Origin: Anaerolineae bacterium
GTDB lineage: Bacteria; Chloroflexota; Anaerolineae; Aggregatilineales; J027
Assembly: GCA_008933735.1 (NCBI GenBank)
Contig: WBUL01000011.1
Span: 1 to 64,000 of the forward strand
Reading direction: 5' to 3'
DNA: 64,000 nt
The notes beneath the pieces were generated by a model. The model ran no database searches and had not been told where the DNA came from. It was given only the letters and a program-made list of their open reading frames with translations. The stretch's first letter is position 1. Every line of letters starts with the position of its first letter. The translations under genes were made by a program, and so were the position numbers. Positions 32,238 through 41,375 of this stretch are shown here, one piece after another.

Positions 32238-32536
32238 AGAAGAAACCCAATCCGTACAGCGAACGGATGACCGTGAATCTAACCCCCGACCAGATGCGGC
32301 GGCTGGAAGAACTGCGGAATGTCCGCAGCCGTGTTGGGAACTTCGTCAGTAAAAACGATCTGCTGCGTGATGCGGTGAACTTGTATTTGGCATCACAGGA
32401 GGATTTACCGGGGTCGCGCCGGGCAATCGCTAAAGGTGTCGAATCAAAGGTAGACGCACTGGATACCAAAGTCGAAGCGCTGACCACCATGCTGCAAGGC
32501 TTCATTGAGCGGGTGACGCGCAAACGCGAGGGATAG
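32234..32536 (+). CDS. Ribbon-helix-helix-type protein, possible MobC
   Basis: A 100-residue protein that begins with a GTG overlapping the HU-like stop. PYSERMTVNLTPDQMRRLEE, then VGNFVSKNDLLRDAVNLYLA form a CopG/MobC-like ribbon-helix-helix. The rest is a coiled coil (VESKVDALDTKVEALTTMLQ). It lies six bases before the relaxase-like gene, where mobilisable plasmids usually encode a relaxosome accessory protein. A function as repressor is also possible. Confidence 0.65.
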   Translation: MKKKPNPYSERMTVNLTPDQMRRLEELRNVRSRVGNFVSKNDLLRDAVNLYLASQEDLPGSRRAIAKGVESKVDALDTKVEALTTMLQGFIERVTRKREG

Positions 32537-32541
32537 CTGGG

Positions 32542-33555
32542 ATGGACAGAAAGCAGATGTGCGTTGCCAATGTGCAGTACAAGAAACCTTCTGACGACGG
32601 CGCGAAGCAGTCGAAGAATCTGCTGCGTTATCTGACTTATCGCGAAAGTCGGGATGAAGCAGCGCGGCATGTCGCCGGGCGTGAGAGGTGGGTCAATCAT
32701 GGGATGGGCGATTCAGTAGCCGAAATCGCGCAGTGCTGCGACGACCTGAAAAGTGAGCATGTGTTGACCTTCAGCCTCGTTTGCAATCCTAATCCCGACC
32801 TGATGGCGATGATCGCGCCGGAAGACCGGGAACAGTTTGTCCGCGAGTTGACCGAACGCATGGTCAACGGGTTCTTTGATGAGCGCGGGTTGGATACCGG
32901 GGTGGAATTTTCTTACGTTCTGCATCACCGATTGACGGATGACCCGCAGACACCCGGATTACATGACCCGCACACCCATATTGTGCTGCCAGGGACGGTG
33001 TATGACGAGGAACACGGGCAGCGCGTGCCGCTGTTTTTCAGCCGCAATCGCAAGGTCAATCACATCGACCTGCTGCACGATGTCACCGAGCGCACGATGG
33101 CGGAGCAGATGGAACGCTATGTCGGTCCCGACTGGGAGCAGCGTTATGACGAGTTAACCGCTGTACGTGAGCAGGAACGCGCCATCGCTGAAGCTGAACC
33201 ACATGGGACAATGCTCGACGACAAAGGCGCAAGCTGGGATGTCTGGTGTGGCACACGGCGAACGGATGAGCAGCAAACCGCCGTTGGCTTTTATCGCTGG
33301 TATGCAGCCGCGACTGAGGATGACCCGGATGCCCACCGTCTGGAATTCCGCCCGCTGGTGGGGGGACTCCCGCATGAACAGGCAGCCTTTTTCGCTCAGT
33401 CTTTCGCACAGGCGATGAATGGTGAGATGGACAAATTACAGGAACTCGCAGGATTGATTGGCGGGATGAGTGCTGACCAGCGGGAGGTGCTGATCGCGGA
33501 AATGGGTGGATATGAGCAGCCAACACGGGACGTATCGCCCGAATTTGAACTTTAG
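32542..33555 (+). CDS. Relaxase-like mobilisation protein
   Basis: A 337-residue protein. LLRYLTYRESRDEAARHV supplies a possible catalytic tyrosine near residue 35, and HHRLTDDPQTPGLHDPHTHI provides a histidine cluster (HxDPHTH) near residues 125-146 that fits the metal-binding motif III of relaxases. These nick the transfer origin and carry the strand to a recipient. No oriT is recognised. It is shorter than many relaxases and has no helicase or primase fusion, but a primase-helicase gene follows at 33648. Without searches this remains a motif-based call. Confidence 0.6.
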   Translation: MDRKQMCVANVQYKKPSDDGAKQSKNLLRYLTYRESRDEAARHVAGRERWVNHGMGDSVAEIAQCCDDLKSEHVLTFSLVCNPNPDLMAMIAPEDREQFVRELTERMVNGFFDERGLDTGVEFSYVLHHRLTDDPQTPGLHDPHTHIVLPGTVYDEEHGQRVPLFFSRNRKVNHIDLLHDVTERTMAEQMERYVGPDWEQRYDELTAVREQERAIAEAEPHGTMLDDKGASWDVWCGTRRTDEQQTAVGFYRWYAAATEDDPDAHRLEFRPLVGGLPHEQAAFFAQSFAQAMNGEMDKLQELAGLIGGMSADQREVLIAEMGGYEQPTRDVSPEFEL

Positions 33556-33647
33556 CCGAGAAAGCACACAGGGGAGAAGAGCGCCAGCCGTCGCCAAACG
33601 AAGCGCTCCAAACCCCTGTGTACCAACCTAAAAGGAATATCACGAGT

Positions 33648-36575
33648 ATGACACAGAACGACGTTGTGGACAAGACGGACACATTCGACGCGCCTAGAGA
33701 CGGACGACGCGAATTCCTGAATGCACTCTATACAGGCAGTTCCGACGATCTCTACCTCGAACTGCGCTGTATCCATCCGACCACCGGGGAGGCGCGTTCG
33801 CTGTGGGGACGGATGGGCAAGAAGACCGAATTGGCAGCCGCGCTCAAGCAGGCGGAGGCATTAAATCGTGAGGGCTTCGGTATGTACTTCGCCCCCTGCT
33901 TGCGGAAGACCAAACAGGGCAAAGCGGCATCCGCCGCACTCGTTCCGGCGCTATGGGTCGATATGGACTGTGACGGGGATGCCCACCAGCGCAATGAGGA
34001 ATTGCAGAAACTCCGAGACTTTGACCCCGCGCCATCCTTCATTCTCGACAGTGGGGGCGGCTGGCATGGCTATTGGTTGCTGAATCAGCCGTTCCAGCTT
34101 CAGCAGGATACTGACCGCCAGAAAATCGCTGGCATTCTGCGTGGTCTGTTCGCGGCATTAGGCGGCGATCCCGAATACGTGAAAACCGTTGCGGGTATCA
34201 TGCGCCTGCCCGATTCGGTGAATACCAAACCCGAACGCGGCGGCGTTGTAGTCACTGTGGTCGAGAGCTACCCGGAACGGCGTTATCCGTTGGAGACCTT
34301 CGCCTGGCTGGAGAGCCAGTCGCAACAATCGAGCTATGACGGGTTGAAGGTGGTGACGCTGAATGGGAACGGACACCACCCACTGCCGCCGCGCACTGAA
34401 AGCTATCTGGCATCTGGCGCGACAGACGGCTCTCGCAACATTGAACTGTTCGCGGCGGCCTGCCAACTGCGCGATGCGGGCTACAGCCAAACGGATGCGG
34501 AACGCGAACTCATCCCGCGCCACCTCGCCAGCGGCAGCAGTGAGCGCGAGGCGCTGGCGACCATCCAGAGTGCCTTCAGCCGCCCGGCACGTGACCCTAT
34601 CCCTGCGCGGCGAGAGCAGGCACGCCAGCAGGTGAGTCAACTGGTGAGTCAATTCACGGTTGAACAGAAAACTGAACGACCCACCACCGAGCAAATCGTC
34701 ACCGCTGTCGAAGCCTGCATCCATCTCAATCCAGTGGAGTGGGCGGAAGAACGCCAGCGCCTCAAAGCTGTGTGCGGCGACGGCTTGAAAATCGGGGATA
34801 TTGACCGCTTATATAAGGAAAGGAAACGTGCCAGCTTCCACCAGCGAGAGCAGGAGCATCTCGATGCCGAGAGCTACCTGCTGCGGGACGGAAAGATCAT
34901 CTATCGCAAGGAAACCTATCGCGGCACGCTGGAAAAGACGGTGGTGGACTGGACAGCCGCCGCGCTCTACCAGACTTGCCAGGTCGATGATGACGGCAAA
35001 GAAGCGCACACCACCGCGCTGGAACTCCGACGCGGTGATTTCGTGAAAAAGCTCGATGTGCCGGGGGATGTGTTTGTTGATGATGTGGCGCTGCGCCGCT
35101 TCATCGGGGCGAATGCCGGATCACAGTACGTCGTGCGAGCGGGGATGTCAAAACATCTGGTTCCGGCGATTGTGCAGTTATCGGGCGAGTTTCCCACGCA
35201 CCGCCATTACAACTTTATGGGCTGGATGGAATTGGATGGCAGATGGGTGTACGTTTCACCGCAGGACTGCATTACAGCAAAGGGCAAGTTGAGCGAACCG
35301 CCATCGGTTGAACTCGACCACCGGTTACGTGATTATGGCTTGCAGGCGACAGGGTGGAACGAAAGCCTCGCGGCGTTCGATGCAGTGACGAAGGTATTGC
35401 CGCCCAAACTGGTATCGTCGCTGATTGCTTTCGCACTGCTACCTATGCTTCAGCGCTTCTTTCCGGCAGCCGCACCGCGACCTGCGGTGCATCTGGTCGG
35501 CACATCCGGCAGCGGCAAATCGGAGATTGCTTCGCTCCTGAGCAGCTTCTACGGGCAGTTCAGCCGCGACACACCACCCGCACAGTGGGGTGATACCATC
35601 AACACGGTTGAAACATTGGGGTATCCACTCGCAGACAGCCTGTTCTGGGTGGACGATTACAAGAGCATCTACGCCGACGAGAAGACCTTCACCCGTTTCT
35701 TGCAGTCCTACTCACGCGGGATGGGACGGGGACGCTTAACCCGTGAAGCGAAGGTGCGGCACGAAAAACCCTGTCGTGGGTTGATCCTGTCAACGGGTGA
35801 AACGACCATCGAAGGGGAGATGTCGGTGGTAGCGCGAATGCTGGTGCTGGAAATCCCGCCCTGGGAGAAGCGCGATCCGGGTGGACAGGCACTGGCACTG
35901 GCAGAGCGCATACGCGAACACCTGCCGGGTTTCACCGCTCACTTTGCCTCATGGATAGCAAAGCAGCTTGAGCAGGGCGATTTGAAAACCGACATCGCCA
36001 ACCGCTTCAGCAGCAACATGCGCGGCTACCGCGAGAAGCTCGCCGCTGAAGTCGGCGGACAGTCCAACACCGGGCGTGTCATCCAGAACTGGTCGGTACT
36101 GGTGACGGTCTACCAGATGCTTTCCCGTTTTCTTGCTGAGATGGACGCGGATTATCTACTACCCGCGTGGAAAGATGCCATTGTGGAAAGCGTTCGCACA
36201 CTGCGCCAGGAACGCGCCAGTGAGGTTTTCCTCGATATTCTGGGGCAGCTTATTGCTGGTGGACAGGCAGTGCTTGACGACGACATGAAGAACCCGCGTG
36301 AGTATCCGCCGGGTGTGACCGTTATCGGCTACAAAGACGAGAGATTTGTGTATCTGCTGCCAGAGATTGCTCATCGGGAAGTCAACCGGGTACAGCCACT
36401 GCGCTTCACCGTAACCGCCATCGGAATGCAGTTACGCGAAGACGGCATTCTGATCCCCGGACCGAATAATCTCAGCACGCAGAAGCGCGTCCGGGGCAGC
36501 CGGGTGCGATTCTGGCAGTTGACCTCCGAATCCTTTGTTGAGACAGTTGAGCCACCTGAGACGGACAGCAGATAA
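33648..36575 (+). CDS. Plasmid primase-helicase fusion
   Basis: A 975-residue protein. Residues ~100-190 (ALWVDMDCDGDAHQRNEELQ; SFILDSGGGWHGYWLLNQPF; GDPEYVKTVAGIMRLPDSVN) form an archaeo-eukaryotic-type primase of the kind found in plasmid replicases, with VDMDCD as metal ligands. The C-terminal half has a Walker A, HLVGTSGSGKSEIASLLSSF, near residue 620 and DSLFWVDDYKSIY as Walker B. It probably primes and unwinds plasmid DNA. The ATG at 33648 follows AAAGGAA. Its final codons contain the left copy of the 25-bp repeat that brackets the III-A cassette. Confidence 0.82.
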   Translation: MTQNDVVDKTDTFDAPRDGRREFLNALYTGSSDDLYLELRCIHPTTGEARSLWGRMGKKTELAAALKQAEALNREGFGMYFAPCLRKTKQGKAASAALVPALWVDMDCDGDAHQRNEELQKLRDFDPAPSFILDSGGGWHGYWLLNQPFQLQQDTDRQKIAGILRGLFAALGGDPEYVKTVAGIMRLPDSVNTKPERGGVVVTVVESYPERRYPLETFAWLESQSQQSSYDGLKVVTLNGNGHHPLPPRTESYLASGATDGSRNIELFAAACQLRDAGYSQTDAERELIPRHLASGSSEREALATIQSAFSRPARDPIPARREQARQQVSQLVSQFTVEQKTERPTTEQIVTAVEACIHLNPVEWAEERQRLKAVCGDGLKIGDIDRLYKERKRASFHQREQEHLDAESYLLRDGKIIYRKETYRGTLEKTVVDWTAAALYQTCQVDDDGKEAHTTALELRRGDFVKKLDVPGDVFVDDVALRRFIGANAGSQYVVRAGMSKHLVPAIVQLSGEFPTHRHYNFMGWMELDGRWVYVSPQDCITAKGKLSEPPSVELDHRLRDYGLQATGWNESLAAFDAVTKVLPPKLVSSLIAFALLPMLQRFFPAAAPRPAVHLVGTSGSGKSEIASLLSSFYGQFSRDTPPAQWGDTINTVETLGYPLADSLFWVDDYKSIYADEKTFTRFLQSYSRGMGRGRLTREAKVRHEKPCRGLILSTGETTIEGEMSVVARMLVLEIPPWEKRDPGGQALALAERIREHLPGFTAHFASWIAKQLEQGDLKTDIANRFSSNMRGYREKLAAEVGGQSNTGRVIQNWSVLVTVYQMLSRFLAEMDADYLLPAWKDAIVESVRTLRQERASEVFLDILGQLIAGGQAVLDDDMKNPREYPPGVTVIGYKDERFVYLLPEIAHREVNRVQPLRFTVTAIGMQLREDGILIPGPNNLSTQKRVRGSRVRFWQLTSESFVETVEPPETDSR
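36538..36562. repeat. 25-bp repeat, left copy, at the primase gene end
   Basis: Starts TTGAGACAGTTGAG and ends CACCTGAGAC. The right copy at 46075-46099 differs at only two positions. A third, partial relative (GTGAGACAGTTGAGACTC) lies at 36611. The two full copies are 9.5 kb apart and enclose the whole III-A operon. Confidence 0.7.
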
Positions 36576-36631
36576 CCCGCAAAAGTGACAGCATGAGTGC
36601 CTGTAAACAGGGTGAGACAGTTGAGACTCTT

Positions 36632-36665
36632 GAGACTCTTTGATACTGAAGAGTCTCTTTCTTTA
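36632..36665 (+). terminator. Rho-independent terminator after the primase gene
   Basis: GAGACTCTT pairs exactly with AAGAGTCTC around an 8-base loop, followed by TTTCTTT. It ends the plasmid-function operon before the CRISPR genes. Confidence 0.8.
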
Positions 36666-36814
36666 GTATGTCCATCAACTCATTGTTTTGCTCTCCAAGG
36701 ACAGATGGATGGGAAATCAGGTTGCCCCATACCACTACCTCGCCTATAGTTGTAACAGGGATTACCTTTAGTTCAGTTTCTTTGAAAATTTGCCGATAGA
36801 TGGCTTAACACAAA

Positions 36815-37576
36815 ATGAGCGAAACAGTTCTTGTTGCAACGCTCGGTTCTGAACCGCAAGTTGTTACTCTTACCCTGGATGTATTGTTAGCCCGGGGAAT
36901 TTCGGTAAATCGTGTGGTGATTGTTCATACACATCCACAGTTACCGCCCATTAACGATTCCCTGAAAGCACTTCATCAAGTATTCGTAGCTGAACGTCAC
37001 TACGCAGATATTCTGTATGTGCCCCATCCCCTCACGGATACCCACGAGATTCTGCCTGATGTGACTACGCCACATCAAATTGAGGCTGCTTTCGGCAGCC
37101 TTTATGCGCTGCTCAAACATCATAAAGCGGCAGGCAACATCATACACCTCTGTATAGCAGGTGGTAGAAAAACGATGACGATCTTTGCCTTAGCAGTCGC
37201 GCAGGCAATCCTAACAACTCAGGATGCAGTGTGGCATCTTGTCAGCTCATCAGATCTAATTCAGTCTAGGGCAATGCATACTAACGATCCAGCGGACGTC
37301 CAGCTTGTTCCAGTCCCGTTTGTAAATTTGAGTGCTGAAGGCAGTGCATCCCCACAAAAGTTCTTGCAAACCCTTACGGCTGCCGAACGGGAGATTGTCG
37401 AGCTTTTAGTGCGTGAGGGGTTATCTAATGCGGTGCTGGCACAGCGACTGAGTAAAAGTCCCAAAACAATAGCCAATCAACTGACAGGGGTTTATCTCAA
37501 ACTCCAGCAGTATTTCGGATTATCTCAACCTCCAGACCGGGCAATGCTGCTCGTACTGTTAGGAAAAAGCTCCTAA
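36815..37576 (+). CDS. CARF-domain protein with LuxR-like HTH (copy 2)
   Basis: A 253-residue paralogue of the protein at 7838-8650. ETVLVATLGSEPQVVTLTLD and IHLCIAGGRKTMTIFALAVA are the two CARF motifs; LTAAEREIVELLVREGLSNA and LAQRLSKSPKTIANQLTGVY form the helix-turn-helix near residues 188-235. The HTH is the better conserved half and matches the LuxR pattern (LT..E.E...L...LSN..LA..L..S..T..N.L..VY.KL). No ribosome-binding site is visible before the ATG (TTAACACAAA), so translation may be leaderless. It stands alone 78 bases before cas10. Confidence 0.82.
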   Translation: MSETVLVATLGSEPQVVTLTLDVLLARGISVNRVVIVHTHPQLPPINDSLKALHQVFVAERHYADILYVPHPLTDTHEILPDVTTPHQIEAAFGSLYALLKHHKAAGNIIHLCIAGGRKTMTIFALAVAQAILTTQDAVWHLVSSSDLIQSRAMHTNDPADVQLVPVPFVNLSAEGSASPQKFLQTLTAAEREIVELLVREGLSNAVLAQRLSKSPKTIANQLTGVYLKLQQYFGLSQPPDRAMLLVLLGKSS

Positions 37577-37653
37577 AATTTTGGGATGATGATCGGATTG
37601 GCAGATCGGCTAACCATGAATTAGCATGACTTTTATAGAAAAGAGGAAATTGT

Positions 37654-40101
37654 TTGCATAATTCACCGCCACTCAATCCACACCTGGCAGCATTATCAGG
37701 GCTGCTGCACGACATCGGCAAATTCTGGCAGCGCGCTGAAAAGCGCGGTGTTCATGATGCTTATCGAGGTTTTGATAGAACAGATTATGGTGCCAATGGC
37801 GCACATGCAACGTTCAGTGCAGCATTTGTCGAGCAGTTCGTGCCTGCACCATTTCGCCAGATTGGTGCGGCGATACTTTTTCACCATAACCCACAGGATG
37901 AACACGCCCGTAGATTAGCACTGGCGGACCGACTCGCAGCAGCAAACGAGCGCCAAAAATCACCGGATCAGCATCCAAAAGCGCTCATTTCTGTTTTCTC
38001 AACCATCGGAGCAACACGTACCGAACGGCAGTACGTTCCGCTGCACTCTCTCGAACTCACATCAGCGGCACTTTTTCCCACGAAAGACACTGTCGCGGGA
38101 GAAAAGGAATATCAAACACTTTGGAAGGAATTTAGCCATCAGGCGCAGCGGTTAGCCGAGGAAACAGATTTAGCGACATACGTGGAAGCGATACAAGGAC
38201 TAATGCAGCGGTACTGCTGGTGTATTCCTTCAGCTTACTACGGCAGCGAGCCAGATATTTCTCTGTACGACCACAGTCGTATTACGGCGGCTTTGGCAGC
38301 CTGTTTGACCGGCACAGATGATGCGGCAGTGCTGCATCTGTTGGGGAGTTGGGACAAAACCCCAGTAGCGACTTTCATTGAGGGCGACGTATCCGGTATT
38401 CAGCGATTCATCTATACTGTTCCCGCAAGCGGTGCGGCGCGGCAGCTTCGAGCAAGATCGCTTTACCTGCAACTGCTGACCGATGCTATCGCTCGTTTCA
38501 TCTTAAAACAGTTTGATATGCCTCCTACAAACCTGATTTACAGCGGCGGCGGGCGCTTTTATTTACTTCTCCCAGCACACACCGATTTACAACCTGTTCG
38601 AGAGCAGCTAGATGAACTGCTGCTCAAACATCACGATGGTGATTTATACCTTGCGCTTGGTCAAACCGAACTGGCCGCCCAAGATTTCATGCCAGAAAGA
38701 TTTCAACAAAAGTGGGTCGAGGTCGGACAATCCACTGCTCAGAACAAACGCAGGCGGTTCGGACAAATGTCGCCTACCGATATATTTGACCGGGTTTTTG
38801 AGCCGCGTGGATATTACGGCAATCATGAATTCAGTAAGCGCCGCGATGACCGTGAAAATCCCGTAGATGAGGAGGACTGGGAGCCTTATTCTGCTTTTGG
38901 CTCATCGCTGGATATGTTTGGGCGTACCCTACCAAGAGCGAATTTCATCCTTTTGGGCGAAGTGGAGCCACAGGAACAGGAGCCAGGATCATTCCAAGCA
39001 GTCTTGAATGAACTCGGCGCATCTGTGATCTTGCTAGACGATGAGGAACAATGGAAACGTATTGATCGAAGCGGGTCACTTGAACTGGATAGAGCCATTG
39101 TAATGGGTATGCAGCAAGCACCCGATGAAGGAACACTGGCGATTGCGCGCCAGCACTTCAACTGCCCGGTTGCTGGTCGTGTCCGTTACACGGTTAATGT
39201 TATACCGGAAAAGAGCGACGGTAGTACAGCCGACTTTACAGAATTGCAGCAATCTTCCAAAGGGCTTAAACGCATTGGTGTGCTGCGTATGGATGTGGAT
39301 GATCTGGGTCGCCTGTTCGCAAGCGGATTTCGCGGGGCAGATGGCAAGTCACGGGCATCTCTGGCGCGTGTAGCGAGTTTGAGCTTTGCCCTGAGCTTGT
39401 ACTTTGAAGGCTATGTGGGTGAGCTTTGCCGAAAGATGAATGAAAAGTACAGGCAAGAAGACGGAATTGAAGCTGTGTACGCAGTGTATTCAGGCGGCGA
39501 CGATCTTTTCATTGTCGGCAGATGGGATGTACTTCCTGAACTCGCAGCGCAAATCCGCGAGGATTTTGGAAATTACGCCTGCAATAACCCGGAAGTGCAT
39601 ATCAGTGCTGGTATCACTTTACATGGCGGCAAATATCCTCTCTATCGGGCAGCAGAAGAAGCCAGCGACGCGCTCGACTCGGCAAAGAACTTACCCGGTA
39701 AGGATGGTATCTGCTTCCTGGGGCAGCCGCTTAAGTGGAGACAGTGGACAGATATGTTGGTGCTGCGAGATGAATTACTTGAACTGACCGACACGGGTAA
39801 CGCGAAGCGCAGCGTGATTCAAACTCTGTTACAGCTTCATACCGACTATGAAACGGCACTACAAGAAATACGCAAAACGCGAACAGGTGAGCAGCAGCTC
39901 GCTTACGGCCCCTGGCTGTGGCGCAGTGCATATCAGTTTACACGTATTGCCGAACGCTCCGGCGTGGCAAAAGAACGTATTCAAAGGCTGCATGATGGGT
40001 TGAAGAAAGATAACTTTAAGGGTATTGCGCTCGCCGGAATCACGGCACGCTGGGTGGATGCCCTAACTCGTAAGGAACGACAAATGGAGGAGGGACGATG
40101 A
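37654..40101 (+). CDS. csm1: Type III-A Cas10 (Csm1), HD and GGDD intact
   Basis: An 815-residue large subunit of the Csm complex. The HD nuclease motif is at the N-terminus (ALSGLLHDIGKFWQRAEKR, H19-D20), so it can cut single-stranded DNA. The palm domains read IGVLRMDVDDLGRLFASGF and YSGGDDLFIVGRWD (GGDD near 613-616), the site of cyclic oligoadenylate synthesis. GAARQLRARSLYLQLLTDAI is a family landmark. The start is a TTG at 37654, eight bases after AAGAGGAAA. Its stop overlaps csm2. Confidence 0.95.
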   Translation: MHNSPPLNPHLAALSGLLHDIGKFWQRAEKRGVHDAYRGFDRTDYGANGAHATFSAAFVEQFVPAPFRQIGAAILFHHNPQDEHARRLALADRLAAANERQKSPDQHPKALISVFSTIGATRTERQYVPLHSLELTSAALFPTKDTVAGEKEYQTLWKEFSHQAQRLAEETDLATYVEAIQGLMQRYCWCIPSAYYGSEPDISLYDHSRITAALAACLTGTDDAAVLHLLGSWDKTPVATFIEGDVSGIQRFIYTVPASGAARQLRARSLYLQLLTDAIARFILKQFDMPPTNLIYSGGGRFYLLLPAHTDLQPVREQLDELLLKHHDGDLYLALGQTELAAQDFMPERFQQKWVEVGQSTAQNKRRRFGQMSPTDIFDRVFEPRGYYGNHEFSKRRDDRENPVDEEDWEPYSAFGSSLDMFGRTLPRANFILLGEVEPQEQEPGSFQAVLNELGASVILLDDEEQWKRIDRSGSLELDRAIVMGMQQAPDEGTLAIARQHFNCPVAGRVRYTVNVIPEKSDGSTADFTELQQSSKGLKRIGVLRMDVDDLGRLFASGFRGADGKSRASLARVASLSFALSLYFEGYVGELCRKMNEKYRQEDGIEAVYAVYSGGDDLFIVGRWDVLPELAAQIREDFGNYACNNPEVHISAGITLHGGKYPLYRAAEEASDALDSAKNLPGKDGICFLGQPLKWRQWTDMLVLRDELLELTDTGNAKRSVIQTLLQLHTDYETALQEIRKTRTGEQQLAYGPWLWRSAYQFTRIAERSGVAKERIQRLHDGLKKDNFKGIALAGITARWVDALTRKERQMEEGR

Positions 40102-40550
40102 GTACACACAGACCGAATCAACAAAGGCAGGGACAACGCCAGCAGTCCCAACAGCACGGTATCGAACTACCCCCGGATAGTGTTTTAAGCACGATCATTG
40201 CAGGCGATCCCGTTGAGAGTGCCAAAGCAACTGATGAGTGGGGGCAAAAAATCGGTACGGCGCTCAAGCAAGACCTCAAAACCGCGCAGATTCGTAACAT
40301 CTTTGGCAAGGTGCGCCAGATTGAGATGTATTGGGCAGCAACCGAAACTCAGGACAGAACTGCCCAACGTGATCTGATTCTGCTCAAACCCAAATTGCGC
40401 TACCAGGCGGAGCGAAAAAACGAGGTAAAAGAGTTGGCAGAATTACTTGCCAAGATGATTGACCAGGTTGATAACCGTGACAAATTCCAGCGTTTTGTCG
40501 ATTTCTTTGAAGCGATTTTAGCGTATCACAAAGCCGCAGGGGGACAGTAA
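40098..40550 (+). CDS. csm2: Type III-A small subunit Csm2
   Basis: A 150-residue helical protein. After a glutamine-rich start (MSTHRPNQQRQGQRQQSQQH) it has KTAQIRNIFGKVRQIEMYW, the conserved 'T.QIR..yg.vr.ie' core of Csm2, followed by LKPKLRYQAERK and FVDFFEAILAYHKAAGG. Small subunits form the inner filament against the target RNA. The ATG overlaps the cas10 stop (ATGA). Confidence 0.93.
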   Translation: MSTHRPNQQRQGQRQQSQQHGIELPPDSVLSTIIAGDPVESAKATDEWGQKIGTALKQDLKTAQIRNIFGKVRQIEMYWAATETQDRTAQRDLILLKPKLRYQAERKNEVKELAELLAKMIDQVDNRDKFQRFVDFFEAILAYHKAAGGQ

Positions 40551-40552
40551 AA

Positions 40553-41371
40553 ATGGCAGAGAACCAGATTCAACTCTATGGGCGAGTATTCATTGCTGGA
40601 ATAGTTGTAGCCAGAACCGGTTTGCACATCGGGGGTTCGGGTGGTTCATTTTCGATTGGCGGCAATGATAACCCTGTAATCGTCAATCCCATGACCGGTG
40701 AACCGTACATCCCCGGTTCGTCTTTGCGCGGCAAAATGCGTTCGCTGACAGAGAAATACATGGGAGCAGAGTTGTTTGAACACGCGGGCGTGAAACATAT
40801 ACACACCGCCGAGGTGAACAATAGAACAGGGGTGGATGAAAATCGTGCGAGAGTAATATATACCAATTCACCAATTGCCAATATCTATGGCGTTCCAGCA
40901 CAAGACTTTAATCTGCCCTCCCGTCTCATTGTCCGGGATGTCATGTTGACACCGACCTCCCGTGAACAGCTTTTCAAAGCTCGGACAGATTTACCTTTCA
41001 CTGAAGTCAAAACCGAGGTGTCTATCGACCGAATCACATCTCAGGCAAATCCACGATCTATCGAGCGTGTACCAGCCGGAGCAGAATTTGGCCCCATGGA
41101 AATGGTCTACAGCATCTATGGGTCACAAGATGTAGAGTGGTTCAGCGTGCTGGTAGACGGTATGACCCTGTTGGAGGACGATTATCTCGGTGGGAGCGGG
41201 TCGCGGGGCAGCGGCAAGGTCGCATTCAAAGACTTGACGATCACTATCAAGCAAAAAGATGATTACCGCAATCCCCAACCTGTTCAGGGTGGTTATCCGA
41301 CGTTGGGAAATTTCTCGAACGATTTACCCAACATACTGAACGAGATAAACCAGCTATTGTTCCAGAGTTGA
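40553..41371 (+). CDS. csm3: Type III-A backbone RNase Csm3
   Basis: A 272-residue RAMP protein. GLHIGGSGGSFSIGGNDNPV, then PYIPGSSLRGKMRSLTEKYM are the family's opening blocks. The aspartate of GGNDNPV (D39) fits the catalytic residue that cuts target RNA in other Csm3 proteins. YIPGSSLRGK is the crRNA-binding helix start, and GGSGSRGSGKVAF the glycine loop. It begins two bases after csm2. Confidence 0.95.
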   Translation: MAENQIQLYGRVFIAGIVVARTGLHIGGSGGSFSIGGNDNPVIVNPMTGEPYIPGSSLRGKMRSLTEKYMGAELFEHAGVKHIHTAEVNNRTGVDENRARVIYTNSPIANIYGVPAQDFNLPSRLIVRDVMLTPTSREQLFKARTDLPFTEVKTEVSIDRITSQANPRSIERVPAGAEFGPMEMVYSIYGSQDVEWFSVLVDGMTLLEDDYLGGSGSRGSGKVAFKDLTITIKQKDDYRNPQPVQGGYPTLGNFSNDLPNILNEINQLLFQS

Positions 41372-41375
41372 TGCA

